Shown here piece after piece: positions 13,047-25,063 of a DNA stretch of 64,000 nt. Each line of letters starts with the position of its first letter. The first letter of the stretch is position 1. Source of the stretch: Dipetalonema caudispina (Eukaryota; Nematoda; Chromadorea; Rhabditida; Onchocercidae); NCBI GenBank assembly GCA_013365325.1, contig JABVXV010000059.1, positions 1-64,000 of the forward strand. Reading direction: 5' to 3'. The notes under the pieces were generated by a model. That model made no database searches and was not told the origin of the DNA. It worked only from the letters and a program-made list of their open reading frames with translations. The position numbers were made by a program, and so were the translations under genes.

Positions 13047-16000
13047 TTAAATTTCATAACGCCGGTAAAAACTAGTTAAATCTAATTGCAGAGCAAGTTC
13101 GACATAATGCAGTTTGCGCGGTGGAGCCGTTAAAATATTAAGTATATCCCGTATAAGAAGCTGAAAAATGTAATTATACGCGATAGTATTAAAATGAGCA
13201 CTGCATCTAATAACTTAGCGAAAATCCCGTCTTTGTGATTCTACCAAATGATATTACAGTAGATATAGCTGTATATAAGTTCTTCCGTATATTTCTAAAT
13301 TCACTGAAACATGTCCAGAGAGTATTTCAAGATTCCTTCTGTTTTCCCACCCAGAAATGAAGGTAATAGATACAGAGAACTCAGGAATTCTTTTCCGGAA
13401 AATCATCTCATCTAAGTGCTTTAATCTCAGAAACTTGAGAATGTTGTTTAAAGTAATCAAAACGCTTTAATTACAATTTCAGTGAACTAACCACAAATTT
13501 CGAATTCAGCGTTTTCACTTTTGGCTGATAATATTCTTCCAAATGCTGCTGCAATTCTTCCAAGCGAATTCGTTCTTCTTCTTGTTCAAAAAATTTAGTA
13601 TCATAAAAATCTTTGCCAGTCAAATTTTTCTGTTGTTTACTGAAGCGTTTACGAGCCTCAATTGTATCGACCATCTAAAATTAAATTAAAACATTCGGAC
13701 GACGTTGCTGAACTTCTTGTTTTCATGACATACATGTAGAAAACAAAAAAATCATTCTTACAGAGATACAAATATGACTTACCTCAGATCGAAAAGCGGT
13801 ATAGTATTTAAGAAGATCTGTTATTAGTGAGAAGACTACACAAAACAAGTTATGCAGTACCTGAAAGATAATTTCTATAGTTAAGGAAACATGTAATAAA
13901 AAGCAAGAAATATTAAATGAAGTTGAAATGCATCTGAAAAAATCAACGTATTCAAAAAATAAAAGTATTTTTACCGTGCTTTCTTCATTCAAGAAAAGGC
14001 CTTCTTCGAGTTGTCCAAGATATCGATTATGTGCCTCTATAATACCATCTAGATCACTAACATTGTCCATTTCCAGAAACAAGGCTGCTCGAAGATGTAA
14101 TGTAATCTACAAAATAACTGAGAAAATAATCTTTTCATACTGATGAAGAAATGAAGTAAAATGAGGTAAAGTTATACAATACTCATAAGAAAACCATATT
14201 TTTTGATTGAAAAGTATGTGAGATAAAGATGACATATGATACAAATAATTGTTGAGTATGGTACGTAAATTATTTATCGAATTTGCTTTGAACTGAATGA
14301 GCTCTGACTTATGAAAACTTTGAACAAGTACTATGAAAGAAACAAGAAAAAACTTACACTACGTGAAACGTAAGAACGCACAGTGCTTAAAATTTGAGAC
14401 ATTCGAGCAAAAGATACTGTGAATATATTCACGATTAATGCTGCATCTGAAATTATTGAAGCATTTTTGAGCAATTATCAACAACAAATAAAACAATGAG
14501 GCAAATAATAAAGCTAAGTATTAAAAGGTAAACATCCAACGCATAACGAGATCTGACAAAGAAAAGCTCTCATCACCACAACTTCGACAAGTCATAAACC
14601 TGAATTACAATGCAAATAAAAGTCAACAATATTCCAGAGCATCAGTAACACTAAGTAAACGGTTTTAGCAGAGAAACTGAATAGTAATTTTTAGAGAAGT
14701 CACGACAGCTAAAACAAACCAGACAACGGCTCATTCTTCATAAAGCAATAATGATCTTGCAAAGTGGCAGTAAGTTGAAAATCAGTCGAAAGTAAAAGCC
14801 ATAAAAATTCAAATGCTTTCTCGTAACGATCCATGGCACTAAAAAAGTTGTCGATTTCATCGGAAAAAAAAACTGGACGAACTTGAAAACACAGGACTGC
14901 TCCCGTTACTAGAACTAAAAGTTAATCCTCATCATTAAAAAAGTTTTCCCGCAGGTCAAAAAAACAGAGGTTGTAAGCTCATTTGTCTTAATCCACTTGC
15001 TACAAGTCGCAGGTTTGCGTAATTCATACAATTCATAATCTCATCCCTTAACAAAATTACAAGCAAGATCATGCAGATTTCTTAACCACACTTGACTTCT
15101 GTCACTTATGATTAAAGCTTTTAATATGAAGCCTGTTTAGCATCCAATAACGAAACATATGTATGCATACTACCACAGACCAAATTCATAAGCGCACATA
15201 TTTACAAAAACATAAAAATATACGAACAAATAATTTGGAAATGAACAAACCTTTTGCTCAGTACAATTGAGATAGGAATTTTGAATTCATAATTCAAACG
15301 AATAGTTGCAGAGCCACTTTGATCCCGAGGACTTGCAATAAGATGAGAGGATCCGCCTGCTTCGTTAAATTCTTCCATCAAACCACAAGTTGCATCGATT
15401 TTTGCTTGCTTTAAAATGTCTTTTGGCCAACTTTTGCACTGTTGAATGGCTGCACTAAATGCCTGAGAAACTTGCTGCGAATCCAATTTCAACATATCAC
15501 CGTCATCACTTGCTTCATTCCTGTAACTATCGAACCAGCTCGAAAGCTAAATTTTTAGAACGGTATACATTAATTCTTATCAAAAGATGGCGAAGTTAAA
15601 TTCATTAACATTAACAGGATACAGCTGACAGTGAGGTGCGATATCGATGATGATGTAAAATAGTTATAAGGCCCCCTTGGAATTATCTTTTTATGATTAT
15701 TTGAATCACTGCTTCATTAGAATTCAACTTCCTCCATTACACAACTTTTCAAGTGACTACTCTGTTGAATATTCGCTGGTATGCCTAAGAAAAAATTTCC
15801 CGGTGCAAGGGTACAATACAACGCAATGACTATGGACATTATCAGTTATATCAATCTTCATCTGATGGTAATGGATTCCACTGATTGCATTCATTGAAGA
15901 GATGATAGCAGAATTTCTACTAACTTCAACTTTTCGTAAAACGTTAATGCAAAATATTCGTCATTCAACAAATAATGTCGTTCAATCGCCAGTATATGGG

Positions 16001-19000
16001 CATGGAAGTTATATTTTTGAACAATATTCTGTGAAACTTTGCCGCTCATTCGATGAGAAAGTCTAAAATTTAAAAAGTTTCAGCAAGAATTATTGTAAGA
16101 CAAATTGGAAGATGCAAGTCAGATAAAAAACGATGCACATTCACTAACTGTGCTAAATTGTTCCAAAACTACTGTGATAATTGCACACAAAATAATTGGA
16201 AGCAAAATTTGCATAACACGAGTGAAAATTCAGGGATAGTGTTGATATATTGAAAAACAACGAAGAATCATATCTGGTAGAATTTTCGAAAGAGTTGGAA
16301 AACTAAGTGAATTTTCCCACCAGCAAAAAATAATGACCAATACTAGCAAAAAACATACTTTTTAATAGCATACCAAAGGCGATGACCAGCTGAAACACAT
16401 AAATAGCATTTCAGTGGATCAACTGAAGAAAAGATGCGCTGTCTCTCGTGCAAATCGTCATCTTCCATACCCATTAATTCCAATAAAGCTACAGTTTTTC
16501 CAACAACGAAAATCTAAACAGATTTTAGTCACCAGCAAAATTAGATAGAAAATCAATAAAGTCTATCACAGGGCGGAAACTATTTCAACTGAAAAAAAAC
16601 TTAAATTGAAAATTAACATAATAAAATCCCTATCTAGTCGATATTAAACTATGTTCAAGCTCCAGTCACAAAGTTTATGATTGACAGTGAAGATTTCAAA
16701 AAACAGCTCTTACTGAATACCTTTTCTTTGAGTCCTTCGAACTGCTGGAAGATTATTGGCACTGCACCATCCACTATTTTATATTCATCCGACCAATTTT
16801 TTTCCACCACCCACTTATTTTGTATTTCAATCATCCACTAAAAATGTTTCTGCCAACTTTTATATAATATCATTTGTTCCAAATTAAGAGACTCATTGGA
16901 ATTCTTGAGACAGACATAAGTGCTGACTTATAATTTTAACTGATCTTATCCATTAGGTACATTGATTGTTGTCATTATCGAAGTTCATTATAAGCTATGG
17001 AATATGGATGAGACCAATCAAATAGAAATGTATCCCTTTTAGTCAAAGAGATGAAGATATAACTGATTAGCTGATTTGTAGTATGAACTTAAACTCAATG
17101 ATGTTGCTAATAATATAAACCATACTAAAAAAATTGGAAAATAAAATTTACCTGGAAACCAGGATCCATTAATCGTCCGTATACGAGCCAGTTATGAAGG
17201 CATTCATGAAAAATGTACATCATAGGGCGCAACAATACGTGCAGAAATTGTTGTATAAATTGATTAGCGGTGCTCCTAAAATCACAAATTTTCAGACGGT
17301 CATGAAAATATATTTTGTTCCAGGAAATTCTCATCTTTCTTCAATTTCTGTAGTCTTACAAAAAGAGCATAAACATGTTTCATCGTCACATTAAAAATTA
17401 ATCAAATTTTAAATTACCAATAAAATGAGCAAAGCATATTGAAAATACGCATCCCTTTGAGACCTTCAAAAACGCAAACGAATTTCGAAAAAAAAGGTAA
17501 TAAGATTTCCCAGTTGGACAACGCAACCAAAATATCCAAACAAGTGAATGATCCTGGACTGGATATGTACTGAAACCACTTCGTGAATTATTCATAAATA
17601 CAGTTGGAAAAAAAGAAAAAAAGGAATGAGAGATTTAGTAAAAAGAAACTTGGCATTTTATTTATTGATAAAATCAGTCCATAATTCCCTAATTAAAACG
17701 GCTACATACCTTTGTATATAACATAGAGATGAGGCACATATAACTGGCTAATACTTCGGACAAGCCTGTGGAGAAAGCCTGAAATAGCGGAATCGAGAAT
17801 GCAACAGTTACATGAATTTGCCATTTTATTTATTACTTTGTATCAGGTTTATGTTTTTCGCTGTTTGACTTCGATAACTATTTGAAATATCTAACGAACT
17901 CAAACTAATAACAGATTTGAAATTCGACTTAGCAAAATCCAACCTTGCAGTAGATCCAAAATCACTCTGCATCAAAGAAACCACAACAAAGCAAAGTGAA
18001 AATGTAACGCACGTCACATAATTCAAACCGTCATATATATATATATATATATATATGCCAAAATGTCTTTCATCCTAACTTATCGATAAAACGGGAAAAT
18101 CAGAGATAAGAGAAACAAACCCGAACAAGGCGATCCGAAGATGGTTTTTGTGATTCATGCCGTAATTGCAAATAAGCGTTTGCGATAGGTAATAATCGTA
18201 ACAGTTGAAGCCGTAAAGTGTCATCGACCGCAAGCATGTTGCTTAATTGTAATTCAGCATGCTTGTCACCGCGACATATAATATAAGTACCTTCTATACC
18301 TTGCAAAGCCATCAGCACATGTCGTGTTAGTTCCTCTTCGCATAAAACTGTAAATTCTCCTAATTAAACTTGCTCTTTTGTATAGGTTCTTCTTTCAGAC
18401 GTATGCTTGAAGATTTCAATTTATTTAGTGATATAAAATTCATTACACTTATCAAAAGCTAATCAACACAGACAACGTAATCAAGACTAACCTGAGAGAT
18501 GTGCTGCTCGTCCGGTAAGTGCAGAAATCTGTGGACTTGAAATCTGTACATGTCTAGACCTGAAAAGATTTTTCAGAGAAGATCAGCAAAACTCAATTTT
18601 CTCTATAATTAATTTTGTTTGAAATGAACTACGGACTATGTAGTCAAAGATGCTTTCACTAGAATAGATATCATAATACAGAAAAATATGAAGTGAAGGT
18701 TAGCTTAAATTACTTTTGTTATGGGTCGGAAAAAGAGATGCTTCATCAAAATTAAGCTATTATGAATAAATTTTAATTTAAAGTCCGGAACTTCAATATT
18801 TCAAGTTCTTTAAGATTAAAGGCATACGAAAAAAGACTTTGTCTGCTACTTTCGGAACTCGGTGTCGCCGAATGACTTAAAGTAAATCTGGTAGTACATT
18901 GTCGGGGTATCGGCGTTATCAAAGCACTACTAGTGTTCGCATTTACTGCTGCTAATTTTGCATCTCGCTCCGCCTTCCTAGCATACTGGAAAAAAGAAAA

Positions 19001-19945
19001 TATTAAGGTAAGAAATAAGTTATTCCCGATTGATTTTCTTGCATTTTTCTAGCTTTGAGATTTCTTTTTTAGAAAATTCCAGCAAAATTAATCGATAATC
19101 AAAGAAAAAAAATCCTACGACCATAAAGAATTGACTTTTTGGATCCCTGCAGTTATTCAACACAACTCCAATCCTCAATTATTCATTTCTTTTCTCATTG
19201 TTTTTAAGCAAAAGTAGATAGAAAAGATGGTGTGAGAGAACCGCATATTTAAAAACCTAAATTATATAACTATTATCAGCAGACTTTTTCAGTTAACGAA
19301 TGTAAAGTGATGTAACATAAAAATAGAATGTATTTGAACATTGAAGCAACATTTACAGAAGCGTTGAAAAAAAGATTTGGTCGATAAATGCGTATATTTT
19401 GCGGTTAAGATACCTGGTGTTCCGAAGCATACGCTATGAGAAATAGAACCAGTTCATCTGCATCCATCAAATCTGGTCGTCTTTGTAGTCGATGTACTAT
19501 GTCTGCAAACTGAGCACCTCTTTTTTCACTTCGTTTAACATCTGTAAAATAGTACTTGGTAAAAGTTTGTATACGTTCAAAGATCTCCGTGAATTAATTG
19601 CAATTGAAACTGAAAAACCATGGAACTAAAAAAGGAAAACTGAATTGAAATATTTCAGTAACTGAACTCTTGAGTCTAATGTACAATTAAAATGATCATA
19701 CATTTCTTACGAATCCGTTCAATTTCGTTCCTTGCATCAACTTTAAAAGCTGAACAATCTTCCAAAAAGAACCAAGACAAATCTTCACGATCAGAAGCTG
19801 AAATTAAACAAATTCAAAGAAATATTACTGCAATTCAATACGATTTTCTTCATGGACCTTGATTTTATGAAGTATGCCGTATCCGGTTACAAAGTTTGGC
19901 AAGAATTTCACAAATTTCAGTTCTACTGCTGGATAACCAACTCAT
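13047..19945 (-). CDS. gip-1: Gamma-tubulin complex component 3 (GCP3/Spc98 family)
   Basis: GCP3 is a core subunit of the gamma-tubulin complex that nucleates microtubules at centrosomes. Nineteen exons give a model of about 820 residues (human GCP3 is about 907): 19891-19945, 19711-19797, 19414-19541, 18828-18985, 18492-18559, 18121-18347, 17710-17778, 17418-17569, 17152-17275, 16721-16837, 16359-16513, 15925-16062, 15251-15520, 14720-14838, 14358-14446, 13975-14106, 13783-13860, 13492-13674, 13047-13160. All phases agree. Family matches in order are LMALQGIEGTYI (human FQGIDGK), FIQQFLHVLLRPMMYIFHE (GRIP1 region), AFEFLWLLL (human VFNFLWR), DLDGIIEAHNRYLGQL (human DLDHIIAAHEVFL) and a C-terminal LALQLDLTSFYRRYE (human LSFRLDFNEHYK). 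The family is certain. GCP3 rather than GCP2 rests on these matches. The first exon and the 15925/15520 junction are tentative, because an acceptor at 15546 with a donor giving exon end 15921 also keeps frame. Confidence 0.85.
18036..18056. repeat. (TA)n microsatellite in a GCP3 intron
   Basis: About ten TA repeats lie in the intron between the exons at 18121-18347 and 17710-17778. Confidence 0.9.
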
Positions 19946-21319
19946 CAGCAAAGTTAGGACAGAAAAGTTCATTCATGAATTAAGAAGTAAAGCATAGAGA
20001 AATAAAAATGAGCTTAACACGTAAGACTGTACTACTCATTACCGAATGTCAATACTACCCGAGAGAGGCTCCAAAACAACAGAAACTACGGAAGAAAAAC
20101 CCAGATAATAAAGTTCAGTTCTTTTCTGTTAAAAAAGAAGAAAAGCATACGATCGCAGTCAAATTCTCGAATGAAATCATCCAAAACTGGATTAAAATCA
20201 GACCCGGATTCCATCACATTTGATGTTCGATACTGCAAACCATATGTTTTTTTAACAACATGTTTTTCAACTTAATACGATAATAAAAAGATCAATGTTC
20301 TTATGAGGGAACATCTCAACGATTTAAAAATGGATGAAAGAGAATACAGATGTGGAACAAATTTATCCATTCAAGCTACAAATGATTCAATTGCAGCCAA
20401 ACCGATAAGCTAATGTGGTTGTTAAGGAGCCGAATAACCGATTACTGCGCAATTTCGAATCAATAATAATTGCGTGGCAAAGATTCACCATTTCACTTTA
20501 TAGTCTCAGACTAAACTTTGTCCCCATTTCGCGTTATGCACTCTTTTTTCATAACCATTGTGCAAAAATGCAGTAGTACCCTAGCACGCAAAAGGCATTT
20601 CAAGTTGAGAAAAACCTGCCAAAATGAAATAATTTTCGGCCGTAACAAAAGTAAGATGACTTCTACCCTTTTACAGTTGGTTGATAATCCTAGAAAGACC
20701 ACTTTATAGATGGCGGACCTCACGGAGCTCCTGAATTTTGAATGAAGAAGCCAGTCAAAAAATCAACAAAAGTAAATAAAACAATGGATGCTGCATACGA
20801 AGCACAGTGATCAAACACATCAAGGAAGCATGAAAACCAAAGTTTATTCTTAGAAATGGAAATGCAAATAATGATCAATTTTATAATACAAAACAATTAA
20901 GAGAATGCCTAAAATCCATAAGTTCTTCAATGAATATTTTTACTCAGTATTAAATATTTGAAAATTGACCTGTAAATAAATGTTCACACTTTCCTTAATA
21001 GTGATGCTCAAAGTGATGATAGCTAAATAAAACTGAAGGGTGACGTCGAGATATGCTTGTAATATAAGAACTTACAAGAATGTGGCAAAGACTTTTGTAT
21101 ACAGCGTAATTAACATTGAAGGTTAAATTAAAGTACCTGAAATAACCGGAGACGTTACATTAATGCAGAAGTAAATCCAAAATGAATGAAGACAATATTA
21201 ATGCTTCAAAATAAATCATTTTAAGCAAAATATTATGAATTAATTAAATCGAAAAACAAAACACACATGCAAGCGTTGCGACAATAACAGTCCAGGAAGT
21301 GAGACCATAACAACAAATG
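19946..21319. other. Intergenic spacer between PHF5A and GCP3
   Basis: Both flanking genes are on the minus strand, and 1.37 kb separates the PHF5A stop from the tentative GCP3 start. Frames open on both strands at 20008-20223 and 20511-20723 but show no family resemblance. An undetected 5' exon of the GCP3 gene could lie here. ATGGCGGACCTC at 20710 is GC-rich for the region but reaches a stop after 11 codons. Confidence 0.55.
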
Positions 21320-22541
21320 TTATCCATTTTTTTTAAAACCGTATTTTTTCCTCTCGTAGAAAAGATCCGTTTTGGCACTTCCTAAGTTGACGATTTTTGG
21401 ACAACCATCTCGATCCTTTTCCATAATCGTACATTCCTTGCAATAATAAGCATCACTTACTCCCGAGCCTCCGCAAATGACGCAGCGTCCCTAAAAGTAT
21501 GCAACCGACCAGATCACTTAAAGTTAAATTACATAATTTCAAATTCCTAGGGAATATCATTGCCAGAAACAGTAACTGAAATTCAGGATACTTCAAAAGA
21601 CGGTGATATCATGCACGAAAACTACTAGTTCTCAAATTGAGCATTAAATGAAGGGATTCTATTGTTAAAAGAAATGAAAAATTGCTAACTACTGAAGTAA
21701 ATGAAATCATAGTGAATTTCTCGCTATTCGTCTTCTTATTTGAAAAAGAACTGCTTCAAAATATGATTTAAAAAACATCCAGGCTGAGAAAGTTAAACAG
21801 ATATCGAAGCCTATTGAGAAGAAATACAGGTCTGCAAAACTCAACGTTTACTCCAGTAGTTAACAGACAACTAACAGATTTCTGAACCTTAGCAAGAATC
21901 ATGAAATACTGAAATAACAAACATAACAATTCCAAACATTCGTTTGCTCTCACCTGATATGATCCATAATTGCATTCATCGCAAATCCTCACTAGCGTAC
22001 ATGGACGAACATACGAGTCACATATGACACAACGGCCATCACCTACAATAGGAATGAAGTGAATTTTCGCTGCAAGCTGCTAAACATATTTGATGAAATG
22101 ATCCAAACTAAACCTAATAATACTTGAAGTATCCGAATAATTATCTTGTTTAGCAGGTCGATTAATATTTGAATAACTGCTAAACCCGCAAGAATGATTA
22201 ATGCTTAAGCAACTACTGGGCCTGTTATGCCGACCAATACCTAGACATTACAGACTCGCCAAACTATGCAAAGCCACATAACTAATAAATGGATTTCTTC
22301 CCGAGTAACTTTTTTATGCCATGCAAAATAGTACAGAGGGCGTCCTCACAGGAAACTATGTTATAAGCCATTACACTGATTCACTTCAGGCATTTACTCC
22401 TTAGTTTTAGAATATTCCCATGAAAGATCTAAGGAAAAAAAAAGATGAGAAGAGAAAAACAATACATTTTTCGCAAAGTCGACCGATAGCAACACCTGGT
22501 TGCTTACGACAAAAAATTAGATCTGGATGATGCTTTGCCAT
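21320..22541 (-). CDS. phf-5: PHD finger-like domain protein 5A (SF3b14b/Rds3)
   Basis: This is the small zinc-binding subunit of the SF3b complex in U2 snRNP, which acts with SF3B1 in branch-site recognition. Three exons (22466-22541, 21954-22042, 21320-21490) give 111 residues; the human protein has 110. The protein starts [16 protein letters not shown] and ends KKYGFKKNG. The cysteine pattern is complete: C11, C23/C26, C30/C33, C40, C46/C49, C58/C61, C72/C75 and C85. Tyr36, which in the human protein contacts pladienolide-type splicing inhibitors, is present (CDSYVRPC). The two introns split codons in matching phases. The gene is divergent from TRAPPC2L and lies upstream of GCP3 on the same strand. 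Only the last two residues differ from the expected end. Identity is essentially certain. Confidence 0.97.
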
Positions 22542-23206
22542 CTCGTACAACTATCTTCGTAAAAAATATTTTTCTGAAATAATAAATCTGGAGAATAACT
22601 TTCGAATAAATCACAAGGAAAAAAAAAACGCAAATGGATCGAAACATTTTGAAAATCTTCGTGGTTTTATAAATAAAGCTTAAATGAATTAAAAAGCATT
22701 TCCTACAAAAATCCGATACGGTTAATCATCATGCCCAATATTTTCTCGTTATATTATGAAATGAATTTAACATATCTAAAAAATATTTCAATACTCACAA
22801 TCCCTACTAGTATGTTCAGAAATATCGTAATACAAATGAAAATCATTGTAGTTCTTCTCAAAATGACTTAAAAATTGTAATCCCTACTAACCTAACCGGA
22901 AAAATCACACTCTTAACCAGTACAACCTGAGATACCTTAATCATTCCGTATCGGAATCCGTAAAAGATCCGCCTTAAATTCTAAACGGTAATGCAAATGA
23001 GATTCCCGTTGCATGCAACAAATGGATTAAACCATTATAATTTTAATTGGGAGGACTCGGGGGAGTAGTTCGAATGATTGGAGATGGTAGTGATCAAAAG
23101 GCGGTTATAAATCTATAAAAAATCATTTAAAATGGATAAAATTTATAGGGTAAGTGATAGATAACCCAAGTTGGGCAAAGGTTAACCGTGTGAAAAACAG
23201 ATAGAA
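22542..23206. promoter_or_regulatory. Shared head-to-head upstream region (PHF5A / TRAPPC2L)
   Basis: The two start codons face away from each other across 665 bp, so both promoters and 5' UTRs must fit here unless there are unseen 5' exons. An AAAAACAG acceptor-like site at 23193-23200 sits 6 bases before the TRAPPC2L ATG, compatible with spliced-leader addition. Neither an SL RNA nor a tRNA gene was seen. The promoter role is inferred from layout only. Confidence 0.6.
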
Positions 23207-24583
23207 ATGGTTATCAGTGTTGCCATCATTGCCAAAGATGTTAGTTAGTTTTGATTGTTTTCTCCTCTCTTTTCTCCTTTCAACTTCTTTTATATGAATC
23301 GGATAGTCTTGATGTTATCAGATGAATGAGTGAGTAATAACCTATTTATAATGATTAGATAATAAGTAATTAAGTAACAATAGTCCTTAATTAAAATAAA
23401 TTTCGAGCATAAACAGATCAAGCAATTATAAGAGGGGCATCAAAAAAACCAATGAGCATTCCAATTTCCCTTAAAATAATTTTAAAATTGAAATTTCCTC
23501 TCCTTCCCTGCTCTCTTACGTTATCACATATATAGGTAGTTTTGAAGTTAAAATTATCTTCATTGAGATAGAGTTCACCTTTATATCTGAATGTAAATGA
23601 GAAAGAATCATCGAGAGAATTCGATATACAAATGTTCATTTATTGTTCGTTGGATATTGTTGATGAAAAAGTATTCGGTACGAATAAAACCCTGGAATTG
23701 TATTTGGGACCACTCATATCAGATCAGAATTTCAAGGTTTATTTTTGAATTTAAACAAGAGAAATTCAATTTAGTGATTTAAATGTTGCATATTGATTGG
23801 ATTGCTGTACTGACTATGTACATCGAAAAGGTACCGTTTTACACTGGTAACACTTACTTTACTAATGCTACCGCCACCAGGATTTCGCGATAACGATAAT
23901 ACTCAAAGAAAATCTGTAGTGATAACCGAAATTATGACTAGGATTTAATTATGCTCCCAGTCTTATTTGTTATTTATATCTATATATTTGTTTTTAGTCA
24001 TTCGGTTATGTAACAAGCACTAACGTGAAAATGATTATTGTGACAGAAGTAGGCGACACTTCATTGAAGGATCAAGATATTCGTTCCGTAAGTTATTTGA
24101 TTAAATTATGTGTAAAATAGTCAAAATAAATGGTGAATGAGATTTTAAATTTCATTTCCAAAAGTTGGACAGAAAGGATCCTTCCTCTAGATCTATATGC
24201 CAATTTCAGGAGTTAGGAAGTTTTAATATTACTCAAATGTACGACCGAACACCTTTAAATTACACCAGTATTTATCAAACGGTAATTAAAACTGCTGAAT
24301 GCAATTCCTGTTATCAGTGAAAGTTACCATTATTTTTATCTGTAATTATACCTTCAGATGTTCAAAAGGCTTCACAGTGCTTATTGCAATTCACTCTCAA
24401 ATCCTTTTTATGTTCCAGGACAACTTATCAAATCAAAGTAAGCTTCAATTACTGATTCAAAAAGTACTTCTCTTTGCTGAATTTCATGAAAATGAAATTT
24501 TCATGTGCATGTTATGGATTCTGTTTTAAGATATCTTTTTCAGGGTATTAGACGAAACAGCAAAAGAAATATTCTCAACGTGA
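23207..24583 (+). CDS. trappc2l: Trafficking protein particle complex subunit 2-like (TRAPPC2L)
   Basis: TRAPPC2L is a small longin-fold (sedlin family) subunit of the TRAPP tethering complexes, which activate Rab GTPases at the Golgi. Five exons (23207-23239, 23572-23736, 23998-24087, 24358-24437, 24544-24583) give 135 residues; the human protein has 140. Matches to the human protein in order are MVISVAIIAKD (MAVCIAVIAKEN), SPLYLNVNEKE (YPLYIRSTPTE), SLDIVDEKV, ELYLGPL, FGYVTSTNVKMIIV (YGYVTNSKVKFVMV), DQDIRSMFKRLHSAYCN and NPFYVPGQLIKS. Phases are consistent throughout. The least certain junction is the weak acceptor (GAGATAG) of exon 2. The start is supported by the acceptor just upstream and by alignment to the family start. 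CIAO3 follows 480 bp downstream on the same strand. Confidence 0.93.
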
Positions 24584-25063
24584 CGGGATTTGTTTACTTA
24601 AGCTGACTTTGTCGTAATGTATTGCTTATGTGATGTGTATAACAATTTCTGATCATGGCGATGTTTGTAATTTTTCATTCAATAAGTTATTACCCATTCG
24701 AAGTGATAAAGTGATAATCTGATAAATTTTCATGTTTGAATTGGTAATTTGGAAGTACCTGTCCTTTCCATAGTTTTTCGCTATTAGTAATACTATACCA
24801 AATTTCACATTTTGAGAGATTATGACTAATGTTTTTTTTCTACCAGAGCTGCAAATAAGGCACTTAGTTGTAAAGTTAACACTAAAAATTGGAACAATTA
24901 AGGAGCATATTTTTGTAATGCAGCTGTTATTGAGGAACCTTAGCATTTTCTTTTACAGCTAAGGTTTCATCAAGTATTCCTGTTTAACGGTCTACTTACA
25001 TAGAACTGCTTCTTCTGGGTGGAACTATTTGAAGAATTTGTTCACTCTTGCGCATTTTTAGGA
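24584..25063 (+). promoter_or_regulatory. TRAPPC2L-CIAO3 intercistronic region with trans-splice-like acceptor
   Basis: There are 480 bp between the TRAPPC2L stop and the CIAO3 ATG. A CATTTTTAG acceptor ends at 25061, two bases before the ATG, and no 5' exon is needed for CIAO3. This fits spliced-leader addition to the downstream message of an operon, or a normal promoter with SL1 addition. A minus-strand frame at 24653-24946 covers the spacer but has no family resemblance. Confidence 0.5.

Noticed and set aside
20008..20223. Plus-strand 71-codon frame between GCP3 and PHF5A
   Set aside because: No recognisable domain and no splice or leader acceptor close upstream.
23158..23185. AACCCAAGTT, reminiscent of the nematode spliced leader
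   Set aside because: Only part of the leader is matched, and there is no following donor and Sm-site arrangement, so it is not an SL RNA gene.
24653..24946. Minus-strand 97-codon frame between TRAPPC2L and CIAO3
   Set aside because: It lies in the intercistronic spacer, with no family match and no exon partners.
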